A stretch of DNA of 64,000 nt. Origin: Mycolicibacterium tusciae. Its GTDB lineage: Bacteria > Actinomycetota > Actinomycetes > Mycobacteriales > Mycobacteriaceae. Below the pieces are notes generated by a model that had not been told where the DNA came from, searched no databases, and worked only from the letters and a program-made list of their open reading frames with translations. The translations under genes and the position numbers were made by a program. Shown here piece after piece: positions 23,260 through 32,943 of the stretch; positions within the stretch are counted from its first letter, which is position 1, and each line of letters begins with the position of its first letter. The stretch covers positions 558,001-622,000 of the forward strand of contig NZ_MVIM01000001.1 in NCBI RefSeq assembly GCF_002086795.1, read 5' to 3'.

Positions 23260-24333
23260 ATGCGAATGCCGTTGATCCCTGAAGATCCGTCAGCGATTAC
23301 CGCCGGCTGGCTCAGCGAAGTGCTTGACGCCGACGTAAGTGCATGCAAAGTCGAACAGATCGCCATCGGCGTCGGCCTGCTGGGCCGGTTGTTCCGGGTG
23401 CACCTCGAGGGCGGCCCCGATGTTCCGGAAACCGTCGTCGTCAAGCTGCCGACGCTGGACGTGACGGCGCGGGTGAACCTCTGCGAAGAGCTCGAGTTCT
23501 ATCTGCGTGAAGTCCGTTTCTACCAGGAGATCGGGCTCACCAACCCGCTGCGGCCGGCGCAGCCGTACTTTGCCGCCTTCGATGATGCGACGCATGATTT
23601 CGTTCTCGTACTCGAGGATCTCGGTCGACTGCGAAACGTCGACCAGCTCATAGGATGCACCCCCGCGGACGCGGCAACGGTCATCGATGCCATTGCCCGG
23701 CACCATGGTCATTGGTGGGCCAACGATCGCCTGTCATCGCTGCACTGGCTGAAGCCCTTCACCGCCCCACCCTTCACCGAAGTCATCGTCGACAACTACC
23801 GGGCCGCATGGCCGAAATTCCTCGAGCTCGCGGGGTCCGACCTGTCCCCTTTGATGCGCCGCTTCGGTGAGCGATTCACATCGTTGATGCCATGGTTGAT
23901 TGAGGAGTTCAGCCGTGAACCCCACACTTTTCTGCATGGGGATCTGCGGCTCGACCAGCTTTTCTTCGCCGTAGAAGATGACGATCCGCCGGTAACCGTC
24001 TTGGACTGGCAAATCACGGGAAGGGGCCGGGGCGCTTGGGATCTCAGTTACTTCCTGTCTCAAAGTCTTACTCCCGAGACACGGCGCGACATCGAGGACG
24101 AGCTCATCGCGCGCTATGCCAGGCGTCTCGCAAAACTCGGAATCGAGTACCCCAGTGCCGAATTACAACGTGACTACCGGCTGACGACGGCCTGGTGCTT
24201 CATCTACCCCGTGATGGCCAGTGGCCGAATCGAAGTAGTCAACGAACGCAACATGGAGCTGGCGCGCACCATGCTCAGTCGTTCGGTGGCGGCCATGGAA
24301 GACCATGACTGCCTGTCGCTGAGACCAGACTGA
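23260..24333 (+). CDS. Kinase-like phosphotransferase (APH/EcKinase type)
   Basis: A 357-residue protein with the aminoglycoside-phosphotransferase/ecdysteroid-kinase fold. VVVKLPTLDVTARVN holds the ATP-binding Lys. FVLVLEDLGRLRNVDQ is the hinge. TFLHGDLRLDQLFF is the catalytic loop and VTVLDWQITGRGRGAWDL the metal-binding Asp. The usual Asn of the catalytic loop (HGDxxxxN) is Gln here. The start is supported by GGGGAGG. The downstream giant cyclase gene begins 2 bp after its stop, so the pair form an operon placed between aftC and msrB. The substrate is unknown. Confidence 0.75.
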   Translation: MRMPLIPEDPSAITAGWLSEVLDADVSACKVEQIAIGVGLLGRLFRVHLEGGPDVPETVVVKLPTLDVTARVNLCEELEFYLREVRFYQEIGLTNPLRPAQPYFAAFDDATHDFVLVLEDLGRLRNVDQLIGCTPADAATVIDAIARHHGHWWANDRLSSLHWLKPFTAPPFTEVIVDNYRAAWPKFLELAGSDLSPLMRRFGERFTSLMPWLIEEFSREPHTFLHGDLRLDQLFFAVEDDDPPVTVLDWQITGRGRGAWDLSYFLSQSLTPETRRDIEDELIARYARRLAKLGIEYPSAELQRDYRLTTAWCFIYPVMASGRIEVVNERNMELARTMLSRSVAAMEDHDCLSLRPD

Positions 24334-24335
24334 CG

Positions 24336-27300
24336 ATGGCCGAGAGCCGCCGCAGCTGCGCCTCGTGTGGCGCACCGAACGAAGAGGACGCCCGCTTCTG
24401 CGAGGGCTGCGGCGCCTCCCTGGCCCGGATCTGTGCGACGTGCGGCGTGGAAGCCAATGCGACAGCACGCTTCTGCCGTGGCTGCGGTGCGCCGCTAGAT
24501 CAGCCGACGCGGGTGTCCGGCGCGCTCGACGCAGCTCCGGTGCGCAAGACGGTGACGGTCATGTTCGCCGACCTCGCGGGCTCGACGAGCTTCGAGGAAC
24601 GCGTCGACGCCGAGACTGCACGGGAGGTCATCGGCGGCTATCACGACCTATTGCGGGCCGTCGCCCTACGTCATCGGGCGGGGGTGACGAAGTACATCGG
24701 CGACGGATTCATGGCCGTGTGGGGGGTTCCGGAGATCGGGCCCGAGGACGCCGTGCGTGCCGTCGACGCCGCCGTCGAATTGCAGGAGCGCTTCGTCGAC
24801 CTCGCCGCCCGCGTCACCGCAACCCACGGAGTGGAACTCGCGTTGCGGGTCGCGGTGAACACCGGCGAGGTCGTGGTCGGGGCCGGCGATGCCGACCTTG
24901 TCGGTGACGCGCTGAACGTTGGCGCCCGGCTCGAATCCGAATGTCCGCGTGGACATGTCGTGGTAGGCGAGGAGACTTGGCGCGCGACCCGTGGCCATTA
25001 CGGTTACGAATCGCTTGGCGAGGTGCAGGTCAAGGGCCGCAGCGCCGCGGTTGCCGTCTACCAGTGGCTTGGACGCCAGTCGGAGTCGGTAGACGCCACT
25101 CCCTTCGTCGGGCGACGCGCCGAGCTTCGTCGCCTGCAGAGCGCAATGGACGCGGCCGTGTCGGCGCGTGCCGCGCAGTTGGTCACCGTGGTCGGCGACC
25201 CGGGTGTCGGCAAGAGCCGGATCGCCGCGGAGTTCACCGGTTCCCAGACCGACGTGCGGACGATCGAGGCGAGGTGCGATCTCGAAGGCACCGTCGCGAT
25301 GGCGCCGTTGATCGAGGTGTTGCGGGCAACGGACCTCGAAACTGAGATTCCCGCAGGTGTTCCCGAGCGGGACCGGCTGCTTCGGGACTTGGGAGGCCTT
25401 GCCACGGGCGAAGCCGGTTCGGTGGAGGAGAACTTCTGGGCCTTGCGCCGGTTCGTCGAGGTGTTGGCGACAGAAAAGCCCGTCGTGCTGGTTCTCGATG
25501 ACATCCAGTGGGCCGACACTCTGCTCCTCGATTTCATCGAGCACCTTGTCGAGTGGGCGGCTGACGTGCCGGTGTTCGTGCTGGCGCTGGCGAGGCCCGA
25601 ACTGCGCGAGCTGCGACCCGAACTCGTCACCGTCGGCCGGTTCGTGTCGGAGGCCGTCCACCTCAGCGGGCTTGACGCCGGGGCGACGGCAGAATTGGCC
25701 GCGAACGTGCTCGGCGCCGCGCAATTACCCGACGAGCTGCTGCGACGCCTCCCCTCGTCCACCGGCGGCAACCCGCTGTTCGTGCGCGAGCTGGTCGGGA
25801 TGCTCGCGCATGACGGGGTGCTCCTCCGGGAGGAGGACACCTGGCGGCTGACGATCGATGTCGACGCCATCGCGGTACCGCCGACGATCCAGGCATTGCT
25901 GGCGTCACGACTGGAACGGTTGGACGCTGCGGACAGGCGCGTCCTCGAGATCGCTTCGGTGGTGGGCAGCGAGTTCTCGATCGGCGCGGTGCGCGCAATC
26001 GCCGACGGAAGGGGGGCCGGAGTCACCCTGTCCCTCAATCGCCTTCGCCGGCTGGAGCTGGCCCAGCCCAGCGGAGCCTACGTCGGCGATGAACCTGTCT
26101 GGCGTTTTCACCACGTGCTGATCCGGGACGTCGCCTACCGGCGACTATTGAAATCCGACCGCGCCGAGCTGCACGAGAAGCTGGCAGGCTGGGTCGAAAC
26201 CGGCGGGCAGAGTGTGGCGTTCGACTCTGACGAGATGGTCGCCCGGCATCTGGAAGCCGCCTACTCCTATCGAAGCCAGCTCGGCGCGCTCGATGCTCAC
26301 TCGCGCGAGCTGGCCGTTCGGTCAGCACGCCACTACGCCGCGTCGGCACGGCGAGCCCTCGACCGCGACGAACTGGTATCCGCGGGAACACAGGCCGCGC
26401 GGGGCGCCGCGCTGGCGGCGGCCGACGAGGCACTGCACGCTGATCTGCTGCTGATCGGATGCGAGGCGTTCCTGTCCGCAGGCGACGTTGCGGCGGGTGC
26501 ACCGCTGGTCGACGAACTCGAACGGATCGCCGACGACGCCTTGGCGCCGTGGGCGACGTGCTACAGATGTCAGTTCGTCGTCTACACCGATCCGGAACGG
26601 CTCCTTGAGGTCGAGGCACGGCTACACGAGGCCATCGACGAGTTCGGCCGGCGCACGGATCACGCGGGACTTGCCAAAGCGCACCGGGTTCGCGCTGGTG
26701 CACGCGGACGTCTCGGGCGGATCGGCGACAGCGAGATCGACCTCTTCGAGGCACTCATCGCTGCCCGCCAAAGCGGTGACCATCGTCAGATCACCGCGGC
26801 GTTGGGGGCGGCTCCGGGCGCCGCATTGTGGGGTCCGAGTCCGGTACCGAAAGCGGGCGGCCGGTGCCTGGATGTGGTGCGCATGCAGCGGATGACCACG
26901 GCTGCGCCCTCGCTGGAGGCCACGTCGTTGCGCCACCTCGCCGTCCTTGAGCTGCTGCGGGGACGGCCTGATAAGGCCAGGACGATGCTGGCCGACGCGC
27001 GCCAGGTGGTCGCCGATCTCGGTCTGCGGCACGGGCTGATGGAGACCGAGCTGTTCGCGGGCATCATCGAATCGATGGAGGGCGACCCCGTCGCCGCCGA
27101 ACCACACTTCCGCACCGCGCTGGAAGGCCTGGACGCTCTCGGCGTAGGCGCCGACGCGGGTCAGGCCGCCGCCCTTCTCGCCCGTTCCGTCCTCGCCCAG
27201 GGGCGGCTCGAGGAAGCCGACCGCCATGCCGCCGAGAGTGAGCGCCTCGCCGGTCGCAATTTGAAGACGGCTATCGCGTGGCGCGCGGTGCGAGCCGAAA

Positions 27301-30300
27301 TTTTTGCCGAGCAGGGCCGCCATGCTGAAGCGGTCACGATGGCGCGCGAGGCGGTGGCGGTCGGCGCGGGAACAGACCTGGTGCTCGACCATGCCGAGGC
27401 CTGCCTCGCGTTGAGTAGGGTGCTCACCACCGCGGGAGATGCCAAGGGCGCCAAGAGTGCTCGTGGCGAGGCCGAAGCGTTGTACGCGGCGAAGGAGGTG
27501 ACGGCGCGCGTCGGCCGAGCGGATGAGCTCGCAGTGTCACGACCGGTTGCCGATGTCGATGCGGGATCACGACGCCTGGCTGTGTCGAATCAGTCCAGCG
27601 AAGTCATGTCTGATTACATCCGAGCGCTGCAGACCCATGACATCGACGGCGCCCTCAGATATTTCTCGCAAGAGTTCGTCTATGAGGATCATCGACGACT
27701 CGGCGGCGGTCCCATTGTGGGCCTCGGTGCCATTCGTCAGACGCTCGAGCGCATCTCCGAGCAATACACACGATTTGATTTCCGCGTTGTGGCGGTTCGT
27801 GGCGAGCATTCACATCTGATGTGGGAACGCCGATCTGACGATGACGGGAACGAAACAACCAATCTCTACGTGACCGAGACCGCTGATGACGGCCGTGTGC
27901 GGTTCCACGCTCGTTTCGACGAGGACGACTTCGAAAGCGCTTATCGCGAGCTCGACCGCCGCTTCTTCAGCGGTGAGGGTGCGGCGTTCGCCGAAGCCGG
28001 TGTGACGGTCATCGAGTGGACGCTCGCAGTCAATCGAGGCGACTTCGACAAAATGTTCGACGAGCTCACGGCCGGCGACTTCATCCTCGAGAATCGGTCG
28101 CGCTCCGCCTTTCCGAATAGGTCGGCGCGCGAGTATCGCGCGACGCTGGAAGAGCTTGCCGCCATGGTGGTCTCGACTCGGGCATGGACCTCGGTGATGT
28201 TCTGGGTGTCGCCGAACTGGTGCGTAGCTCGCTGTGAGCGCGACGCCCTCGGCCAGCCTGGCGAGCATTACACGTGGCATTTTCTTATAGCATTCGAGTT
28301 CCGCGACGGTCGCGTCCAGTCGATGTGCGAATTCGAACTCGACGATGAGGACGGGGCTATCTCATACGCCCAGGAACGGATACGCGCAAGCGCCAGCCGT
28401 CTCCGAGTCAGCAACCGCGCTAGCGAAATTGCTCACTTTGCCTCACAGGCATTGCAGGCGCATGACGTCGATGCGCTCCGTGTTGATCCTTCAGATCACT
28501 TCGTATACGACGACAGACGCCGGATCAGTGGTGACCCGATCGCGGGGGCAGCCGACCTGCACGCCGCGACCGAGCGCATCCTCGAGAGCTACCCGCACGC
28601 GGAATGGCGAACGATGGCGGTGCGCGGCGAGCGATTGGAAATGCACTGGAGTCGACTGTGGGACGGCGACGGCAATGAGGCGATAACCCTGAACGTCATG
28701 GAGTTCGACGATCTCGGGCGCATCGAGTATTTCGGACGGTTCGAGGAAGACGACTTCGAGGGCGCTTACCGCGAACTCGAGCGACGCTACTACGCCGGAG
28801 AGGGATCGGCATTCGCCGAAGGTGCTGACGCAGCCACGATGGCACCCATCCTGCTCAACCGAAATGAGTTCGACCGGTTCATCACTGAATTCTGCACATC
28901 CGACCTGCACGTTGAGAACCGGTCGCGGTCGGCCATCCCCGATCGTTCGGCCATGGAGTTGATTGCAAGTTTCAATGATCTCCAAGCGCTGACGTCCTCC
29001 GTCCAGACATGGATCTCCGTATGTCGCTGGATGTCGTCGTCGGTGAGCGTCGTCCGACTCGAACGCGAGGCCGTGGGACAGGACGGCGAAGACTACGCCT
29101 GGACACGGATCCTGGTCTCGGAATTCCGCGCCGGCAGGTTCGCGTCGCTATGTGAGTTCGAAATCGAGGACGAGGAAGCGGCGTTCGCCTACGCCGAGGA
29201 GCGAATACGGGCGGACCCGCCCCGGCTCGCGGTGACCAACCGGGCGAGCGAGATATTCGACATCGTATGTCGAGCAATGCGCGACCACGATGCCGACGGT
29301 GCCGCTCGAACCTACTCGGAAACCTTTGTGTACGACGATCATCGACGCCTCAGTGGCGACCCCGTCAGCAGCGTCAACGCAATGAGGATGGGTATTGCGT
29401 ACGTCTGCGAGCAATACCCTCACCTGGAATGGCGCACGCTGGCTGTGCGGGGCGAGTGTTTAGAGCTGCGCTGGGCCCGCCAGTGGGATGACGCCGGAAA
29501 CGAAACGTTGAGTCTGATGGTGCTCGAGGTCGACCAGGCCGGACAGGTCGTCTATCAGGGCCGCTTCGACGAGGACGATCTTGACGGTGCGTCCCGTGTG
29601 CTCGACAAGCGCTACTACACTGGAGAAGGAGCACCGTTCGCCAAAAACGGGCTGCCGGCCAGCGAGGCACCAACGGCGATGAGTGGCGATGATTTCGACA
29701 AGCTCTTCGGTGAGATCGCCTCTCCCGACATGCGTGTCGAAACCCATTCCCGCAGAGCTTTTCCCAACCGCACGGCCAGCGATCTTCGTGCTGGCTTCGA
29801 AGAACTCAATACATTGGTCACGTCGAAGCGGATATGGATGTCTGCAGTGGTTTGGGTGTCACCGAGCTGCAGCGTCGCCCGGCTGGAACGGGAGGCGACC
29901 GGAGCCGACGGCGAGATGTACCAGTGGTCGATGATTCTCGTCACCGAGCATCGCAACGGACTGGTCACCTCGATATATGAGTTCGACCCCGATGATGAGG
30001 AAAGCGCCTTCGCCTACGCTGACGAGCTGGTGCGGGCGCAGTCCAGTCAGCTTGCAGTGAGGAATCAGGCATCCGGCGCTATCGACGGGTTCTTGGAAAG
30101 GATGCGGGCGAACGACGTCGCCGGCGCCATCGCCTTCTACTCGGAACAGATTGTCTACGACGATCGCCGACGACTCAGCGGTGACCCGATCGTAAGCCGC
30201 GACGCGATGCGCGCGGGTATTGCGCGCCACCTCGCACAGTTCACCGAGTACCAGTTCGATGTCTTGGCGGTTCGAGGTGAGCGCCTGCACCTAGTCTCAA

Positions 30301-32516
30301 GTGTTGCATCAGACGTGGATGACAACAGGACGAGCGGTCTCACTGTGTTCGAGGTCGACGACGACGGCCTCATCGTCTACCACGGACGCTTTGACGAAGG
30401 CGACTTCGACGGTGCCTACCGCGAGCTCGAACGTCGCTACTACGCCGGCGAAGGCGCCACATTCGCACGATCCGGTGCCATCGCGACCCAGTCGATAATC
30501 GCGCTGAACGCCAACGACTTCGATCTGCTGCTCGGCGAGCTCTGCACCCCCGACATGCGGTTCGAGAACCGAACCAGGTCGGCTTTCCCCGATCGCTCCG
30601 TCACCGACTTGCGTACCAGTCTCGGACAGCTGGGCTCGATGGTGACGTCGATGCGGACCTGGCTGTCGGCGGTGACGTGGCTGTCACCGGAGTGCGCCGC
30701 CGTCCGTTTCGAATGCGACGCCGTCGGCGACAACGGCGAGCGGTACTCGTGGACGCGCGTGCTGATGATCGAGTTCCGCGACGGCCGGATGGCATCGATC
30801 TGCCAGTTCGAGCTCGAGGACGAGGATGCCGCATTTGCGTACGCCGAAGAGCGGCTTCAAGCTACCTCACGTCGCCTGACCGTGACGAACCGGTCGTATG
30901 AGACAGCCGTCGCCATAAACGTTGCGATGCAGGACCGGAACATCGACGGCATCATGAATTTAGTCTCGGCGCAGATGGTCTACGACGACCGTCGACGCCT
31001 CAGCGGCGATCCGATTGTCGACCCAGCGGCATTCCGGGCCGCGTTCGAACGAATTCTCGAGCAATACAGCCGTTTCGAATGGCGAATCCTGGCCGTTCGT
31101 GGCGATCGTCTGAACATGAATTGGAGCGCGTGGTCAGACGATGCGGGCAACGAGTCGGGTTATCTGCACGTATTCGAGATCGCTGAAGACGGCCGACAGA
31201 TTTACGAAGGCCGCTTCGACGACGACGACTTCGACGGTGCCTACCGCGAATTGGAAGAGCGTTACTACCGCGGCGAGGGCGCGGCCTACGCGCAGGCGGG
31301 CGCGACGGCTACGGAGTATGCGACCGCGGCAAACCACGGAGATTTCGACCGACTGGCCGGCGAATTGTCCGCTGCGGACATGCGCGTCGAGAACCGTTCG
31401 CGTTCAGGATTCCCCGAGCGTTCGGTCGCTGAGTTCAGCGACAGTCTTAGCGAGCTGAACAGTATGCTCGAAACGGTCCGGACGTGGAGTTCCGCCATTT
31501 GTTGGCTGTCGCCGACTGTCAGTGTCGCTCGGCAGGAACGCAAAGCAGTCGGACGAGGCGGTGAACATTTCGAATGGACTCGAATCATTGCCAGCGAGGT
31601 GGTCAACGGCCGAGTGACCTCGATCTGCATGTTCGAGCCCGATCACGAGGCGGCCGCCTTCGCCTACGCCGAAGAACGGGTGCGCGCCAGCAACACGCGC
31701 CTCGCGATGACCAACAGTGCAACCCGGAGACTGGACACATTGATGCATGCGGCGCGAGCGCGCGACGCAGATGCGATGGCCGACTGTTACATCGATGGCT
31801 TCGGGTATGACGACCGGCGGAGATTGAGCGGGGACCCGATCCGAAATCTCCGCGTTACCGCTGAGAAGATCCTGTCGCAGTACAGCCAATTCGAAGCGCG
31901 CAGTCTCGCGGTGCGCGGTGACCGCCTGCAACTGGCCAGGTGCCGCTGGTCGAATGAGTCTGGATTCGAGACGACACACTTGATCGTCAACGAAACCGGC
32001 AACAACGGACGCTTCGTTTACGAGGGCCGCTTCGACGAGGACGACTTCGAGGGCGCGTACCGCGAGCTGGATCGGCGCTACTACGCCGGTGAGGGCGCCG
32101 CGTCTGCCGACGAGGGCATGTTACTGACCGAGTGGCACATAGCGATGAACCAGCGTGACTTCGACCGAGTATTCGGCGAGCTGACGGCCCCCGACATGCG
32201 GGTTGAGAACCGATCGAGTTCAGTGTTCGGCGACCGGACCGCCGCGGCTATCCGGGCCAGCATCGAGGAGCTGGACGCGATGGTCACCTCGTCGCGCTCG
32301 TGGCATTCGGCCGTGCGTTGGCTTTCGCCGCAGTGGGTCGTCGCTCGATTGGAGCGCGAGGCCGTCGGGTCGGACGGTGAACGCTATGCATGGTCGTGGC
32401 TGGATGTGTACGAGTTCAAGGGCCGACTCACATCTGCTTGTCGGTTCGACATCGAGGACGAGGAGGCGGCGTTCGCGTATGCCGAGGAGCGGGTGCGTGA
32501 GGCCGGAGACGGCTAG
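24336..32516 (+). CDS. Giant nucleotide cyclase-ATPase with six tandem NTF2-like double repeats
   Basis: A 2726-residue, probably cytosolic protein. Residues 8-50 are two zinc ribbons (C8/C11/C22/C25; C33/C36/C47/C50). Residues ~70-245 form a class III cyclase with metal Asp79 (FADLAGST) and Asp123 (YIGDGFMAVWG), substrate Lys119 and Asp187, and Asn194/Arg198, apparently active on ATP. Residues ~256-560 are a STAND/AAA ATPase (Walker A GDPGVGKS 287-294; Walker B VLVLDDIQWAD ~385). Helical TPR-like repeats follow to ~1070. From 1079 to the end are six NTF2-like double modules with exactly 275-residue spacing. Base composition of the repeat part is visibly less GC-rich than its neighbours. Actinobacterial cyclase-ATPases with one such C-terminal module are known; six in tandem is unusual. 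The protein may couple ligand sensing by the repeats to cAMP production. Confidence 0.88.
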   Translation: MAESRRSCASCGAPNEEDARFCEGCGASLARICATCGVEANATARFCRGCGAPLDQPTRVSGALDAAPVRKTVTVMFADLAGSTSFEERVDAETAREVIGGYHDLLRAVALRHRAGVTKYIGDGFMAVWGVPEIGPEDAVRAVDAAVELQERFVDLAARVTATHGVELALRVAVNTGEVVVGAGDADLVGDALNVGARLESECPRGHVVVGEETWRATRGHYGYESLGEVQVKGRSAAVAVYQWLGRQSESVDATPFVGRRAELRRLQSAMDAAVSARAAQLVTVVGDPGVGKSRIAAEFTGSQTDVRTIEARCDLEGTVAMAPLIEVLRATDLETEIPAGVPERDRLLRDLGGLATGEAGSVEENFWALRRFVEVLATEKPVVLVLDDIQWADTLLLDFIEHLVEWAADVPVFVLALARPELRELRPELVTVGRFVSEAVHLSGLDAGATAELAANVLGAAQLPDELLRRLPSSTGGNPLFVRELVGMLAHDGVLLREEDTWRLTIDVDAIAVPPTIQALLASRLERLDAADRRVLEIASVVGSEFSIGAVRAIADGRGAGVTLSLNRLRRLELAQPSGAYVGDEPVWRFHHVLIRDVAYRRLLKSDRAELHEKLAGWVETGGQSVAFDSDEMVARHLEAAYSYRSQLGALDAHSRELAVRSARHYAASARRALDRDELVSAGTQAARGAALAAADEALHADLLLIGCEAFLSAGDVAAGAPLVDELERIADDALAPWATCYRCQFVVYTDPERLLEVEARLHEAIDEFGRRTDHAGLAKAHRVRAGARGRLGRIGDSEIDLFEALIAARQSGDHRQITAALGAAPGAALWGPSPVPKAGGRCLDVVRMQRMTTAAPSLEATSLRHLAVLELLRGRPDKARTMLADARQVVADLGLRHGLMETELFAGIIESMEGDPVAAEPHFRTALEGLDALGVGADAGQAAALLARSVLAQGRLEEADRHAAESERLAGRNLKTAIAWRAVRAEIFAEQGRHAEAVTMAREAVAVGAGTDLVLDHAEACLALSRVLTTAGDAKGAKSARGEAEALYAAKEVTARVGRADELAVSRPVADVDAGSRRLAVSNQSSEVMSDYIRALQTHDIDGALRYFSQEFVYEDHRRLGGGPIVGLGAIRQTLERISEQYTRFDFRVVAVRGEHSHLMWERRSDDDGNETTNLYVTETADDGRVRFHARFDEDDFESAYRELDRRFFSGEGAAFAEAGVTVIEWTLAVNRGDFDKMFDELTAGDFILENRSRSAFPNRSAREYRATLEELAAMVVSTRAWTSVMFWVSPNWCVARCERDALGQPGEHYTWHFLIAFEFRDGRVQSMCEFELDDEDGAISYAQERIRASASRLRVSNRASEIAHFASQALQAHDVDALRVDPSDHFVYDDRRRISGDPIAGAADLHAATERILESYPHAEWRTMAVRGERLEMHWSRLWDGDGNEAITLNVMEFDDLGRIEYFGRFEEDDFEGAYRELERRYYAGEGSAFAEGADAATMAPILLNRNEFDRFITEFCTSDLHVENRSRSAIPDRSAMELIASFNDLQALTSSVQTWISVCRWMSSSVSVVRLEREAVGQDGEDYAWTRILVSEFRAGRFASLCEFEIEDEEAAFAYAEERIRADPPRLAVTNRASEIFDIVCRAMRDHDADGAARTYSETFVYDDHRRLSGDPVSSVNAMRMGIAYVCEQYPHLEWRTLAVRGECLELRWARQWDDAGNETLSLMVLEVDQAGQVVYQGRFDEDDLDGASRVLDKRYYTGEGAPFAKNGLPASEAPTAMSGDDFDKLFGEIASPDMRVETHSRRAFPNRTASDLRAGFEELNTLVTSKRIWMSAVVWVSPSCSVARLEREATGADGEMYQWSMILVTEHRNGLVTSIYEFDPDDEESAFAYADELVRAQSSQLAVRNQASGAIDGFLERMRANDVAGAIAFYSEQIVYDDRRRLSGDPIVSRDAMRAGIARHLAQFTEYQFDVLAVRGERLHLVSSVASDVDDNRTSGLTVFEVDDDGLIVYHGRFDEGDFDGAYRELERRYYAGEGATFARSGAIATQSIIALNANDFDLLLGELCTPDMRFENRTRSAFPDRSVTDLRTSLGQLGSMVTSMRTWLSAVTWLSPECAAVRFECDAVGDNGERYSWTRVLMIEFRDGRMASICQFELEDEDAAFAYAEERLQATSRRLTVTNRSYETAVAINVAMQDRNIDGIMNLVSAQMVYDDRRRLSGDPIVDPAAFRAAFERILEQYSRFEWRILAVRGDRLNMNWSAWSDDAGNESGYLHVFEIAEDGRQIYEGRFDDDDFDGAYRELEERYYRGEGAAYAQAGATATEYATAANHGDFDRLAGELSAADMRVENRSRSGFPERSVAEFSDSLSELNSMLETVRTWSSAICWLSPTVSVARQERKAVGRGGEHFEWTRIIASEVVNGRVTSICMFEPDHEAAAFAYAEERVRASNTRLAMTNSATRRLDTLMHAARARDADAMADCYIDGFGYDDRRRLSGDPIRNLRVTAEKILSQYSQFEARSLAVRGDRLQLARCRWSNESGFETTHLIVNETGNNGRFVYEGRFDEDDFEGAYRELDRRYYAGEGAASADEGMLLTEWHIAMNQRDFDRVFGELTAPDMRVENRSSSVFGDRTAAAIRASIEELDAMVTSSRSWHSAVRWLSPQWVVARLEREAVGSDGERYAWSWLDVYEFKGRLTSACRFDIEDEEAAFAYAEERVREAGDG
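27570..32513 (+). repeat. Six tandem 825-bp coding repeats (275 residues each)
   Basis: Equivalent positions (the residue two before the Leu of R-L-A-V-T/S-N) fall at 27570, 28395, 29220, 30045, 30870 and 31695, giving five identical 825-bp intervals. Each unit encodes two related NTF2-like halves: one with VYDDRRRLSGDP and FEGAYRELERRYYAGEGA, the other with RVENRSRSAFPDRS and EDEEAAFAYAEERVRA. The units are clearly diverged in sequence, so this is an old array. The last unit has a 3-residue deletion after LSGDP. Confidence 0.9.
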
Positions 32517-32525
32517 CGTGGACTT
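32514..32525 (+). promoter_or_regulatory. Leaderless -10 of msrB overlapping the cyclase stop codon
   Basis: TAGCGT (32514-32519) begins with the TAG stop of the giant cyclase gene and lies 6 bases before the msrB ATG. It fits TANNNT for a leaderless transcript. Confidence 0.4.
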
Positions 32526-32939
32526 ATGACGACCCCCAGCCCGAAGCTTCAGCTGACCGACGACGAGTGGCGCAAGAAGCTGAACCCCGAGGAGTTTCAC
32601 GTCCTCCGCGAGGCCGGCACCGAGCGCCCCTTCGTCGGTGAATACACCGACACCAAGACCGAAGGCGTGTATCAGTGCCGGGCCTGCGGTGCCGAGCTGT
32701 TCCGCAGCAGCGAGAAGTTCGAATCCCACTGCGGTTGGCCGTCATTCTTCGATCCGGCCGATTCCGACGCGGTGATCCTGCGCTCCGACGACAGCCTGGG
32801 CATGCACCGCGTCGAGGTCATCTGCGCCAACTGCCACAGCCACCTCGGCCACGTCTTCGAAGGCGAGGGTTACCCCACGCCGACCGATCAGCGCTACTGC
32901 ATCAACTCGATCTCACTGCGACTGGTGCCCGCCGAATGA
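32526..32939 (+). CDS. msrB: Peptide-methionine (R)-S-oxide reductase
   Basis: A 137-residue cytosolic repair enzyme reducing methionine-R-sulfoxide in proteins. Two structural zinc CxxC pairs are present (YQCRACGAELF; VICANCHSHLG). The catalytic Cys is in DQRYCINSISLRL, and CGWPSFFDPAD and HRVEVIC are family motifs. It corresponds to Rv2674. In M. tuberculosis it follows aftC directly; here the kinase and giant cyclase genes intervene. Confidence 0.92.
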   Translation: MTTPSPKLQLTDDEWRKKLNPEEFHVLREAGTERPFVGEYTDTKTEGVYQCRACGAELFRSSEKFESHCGWPSFFDPADSDAVILRSDDSLGMHRVEVICANCHSHLGHVFEGEGYPTPTDQRYCINSISLRLVPAE

Positions 32940-32943
32940 CGCC

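Noticed and set aside
24336..32516. Frameshift or gene fusion error inside the giant open frame
   Set aside because: The frame is continuous, codon usage is coherent and the repeat period is exact, so a single long gene is the simplest reading.
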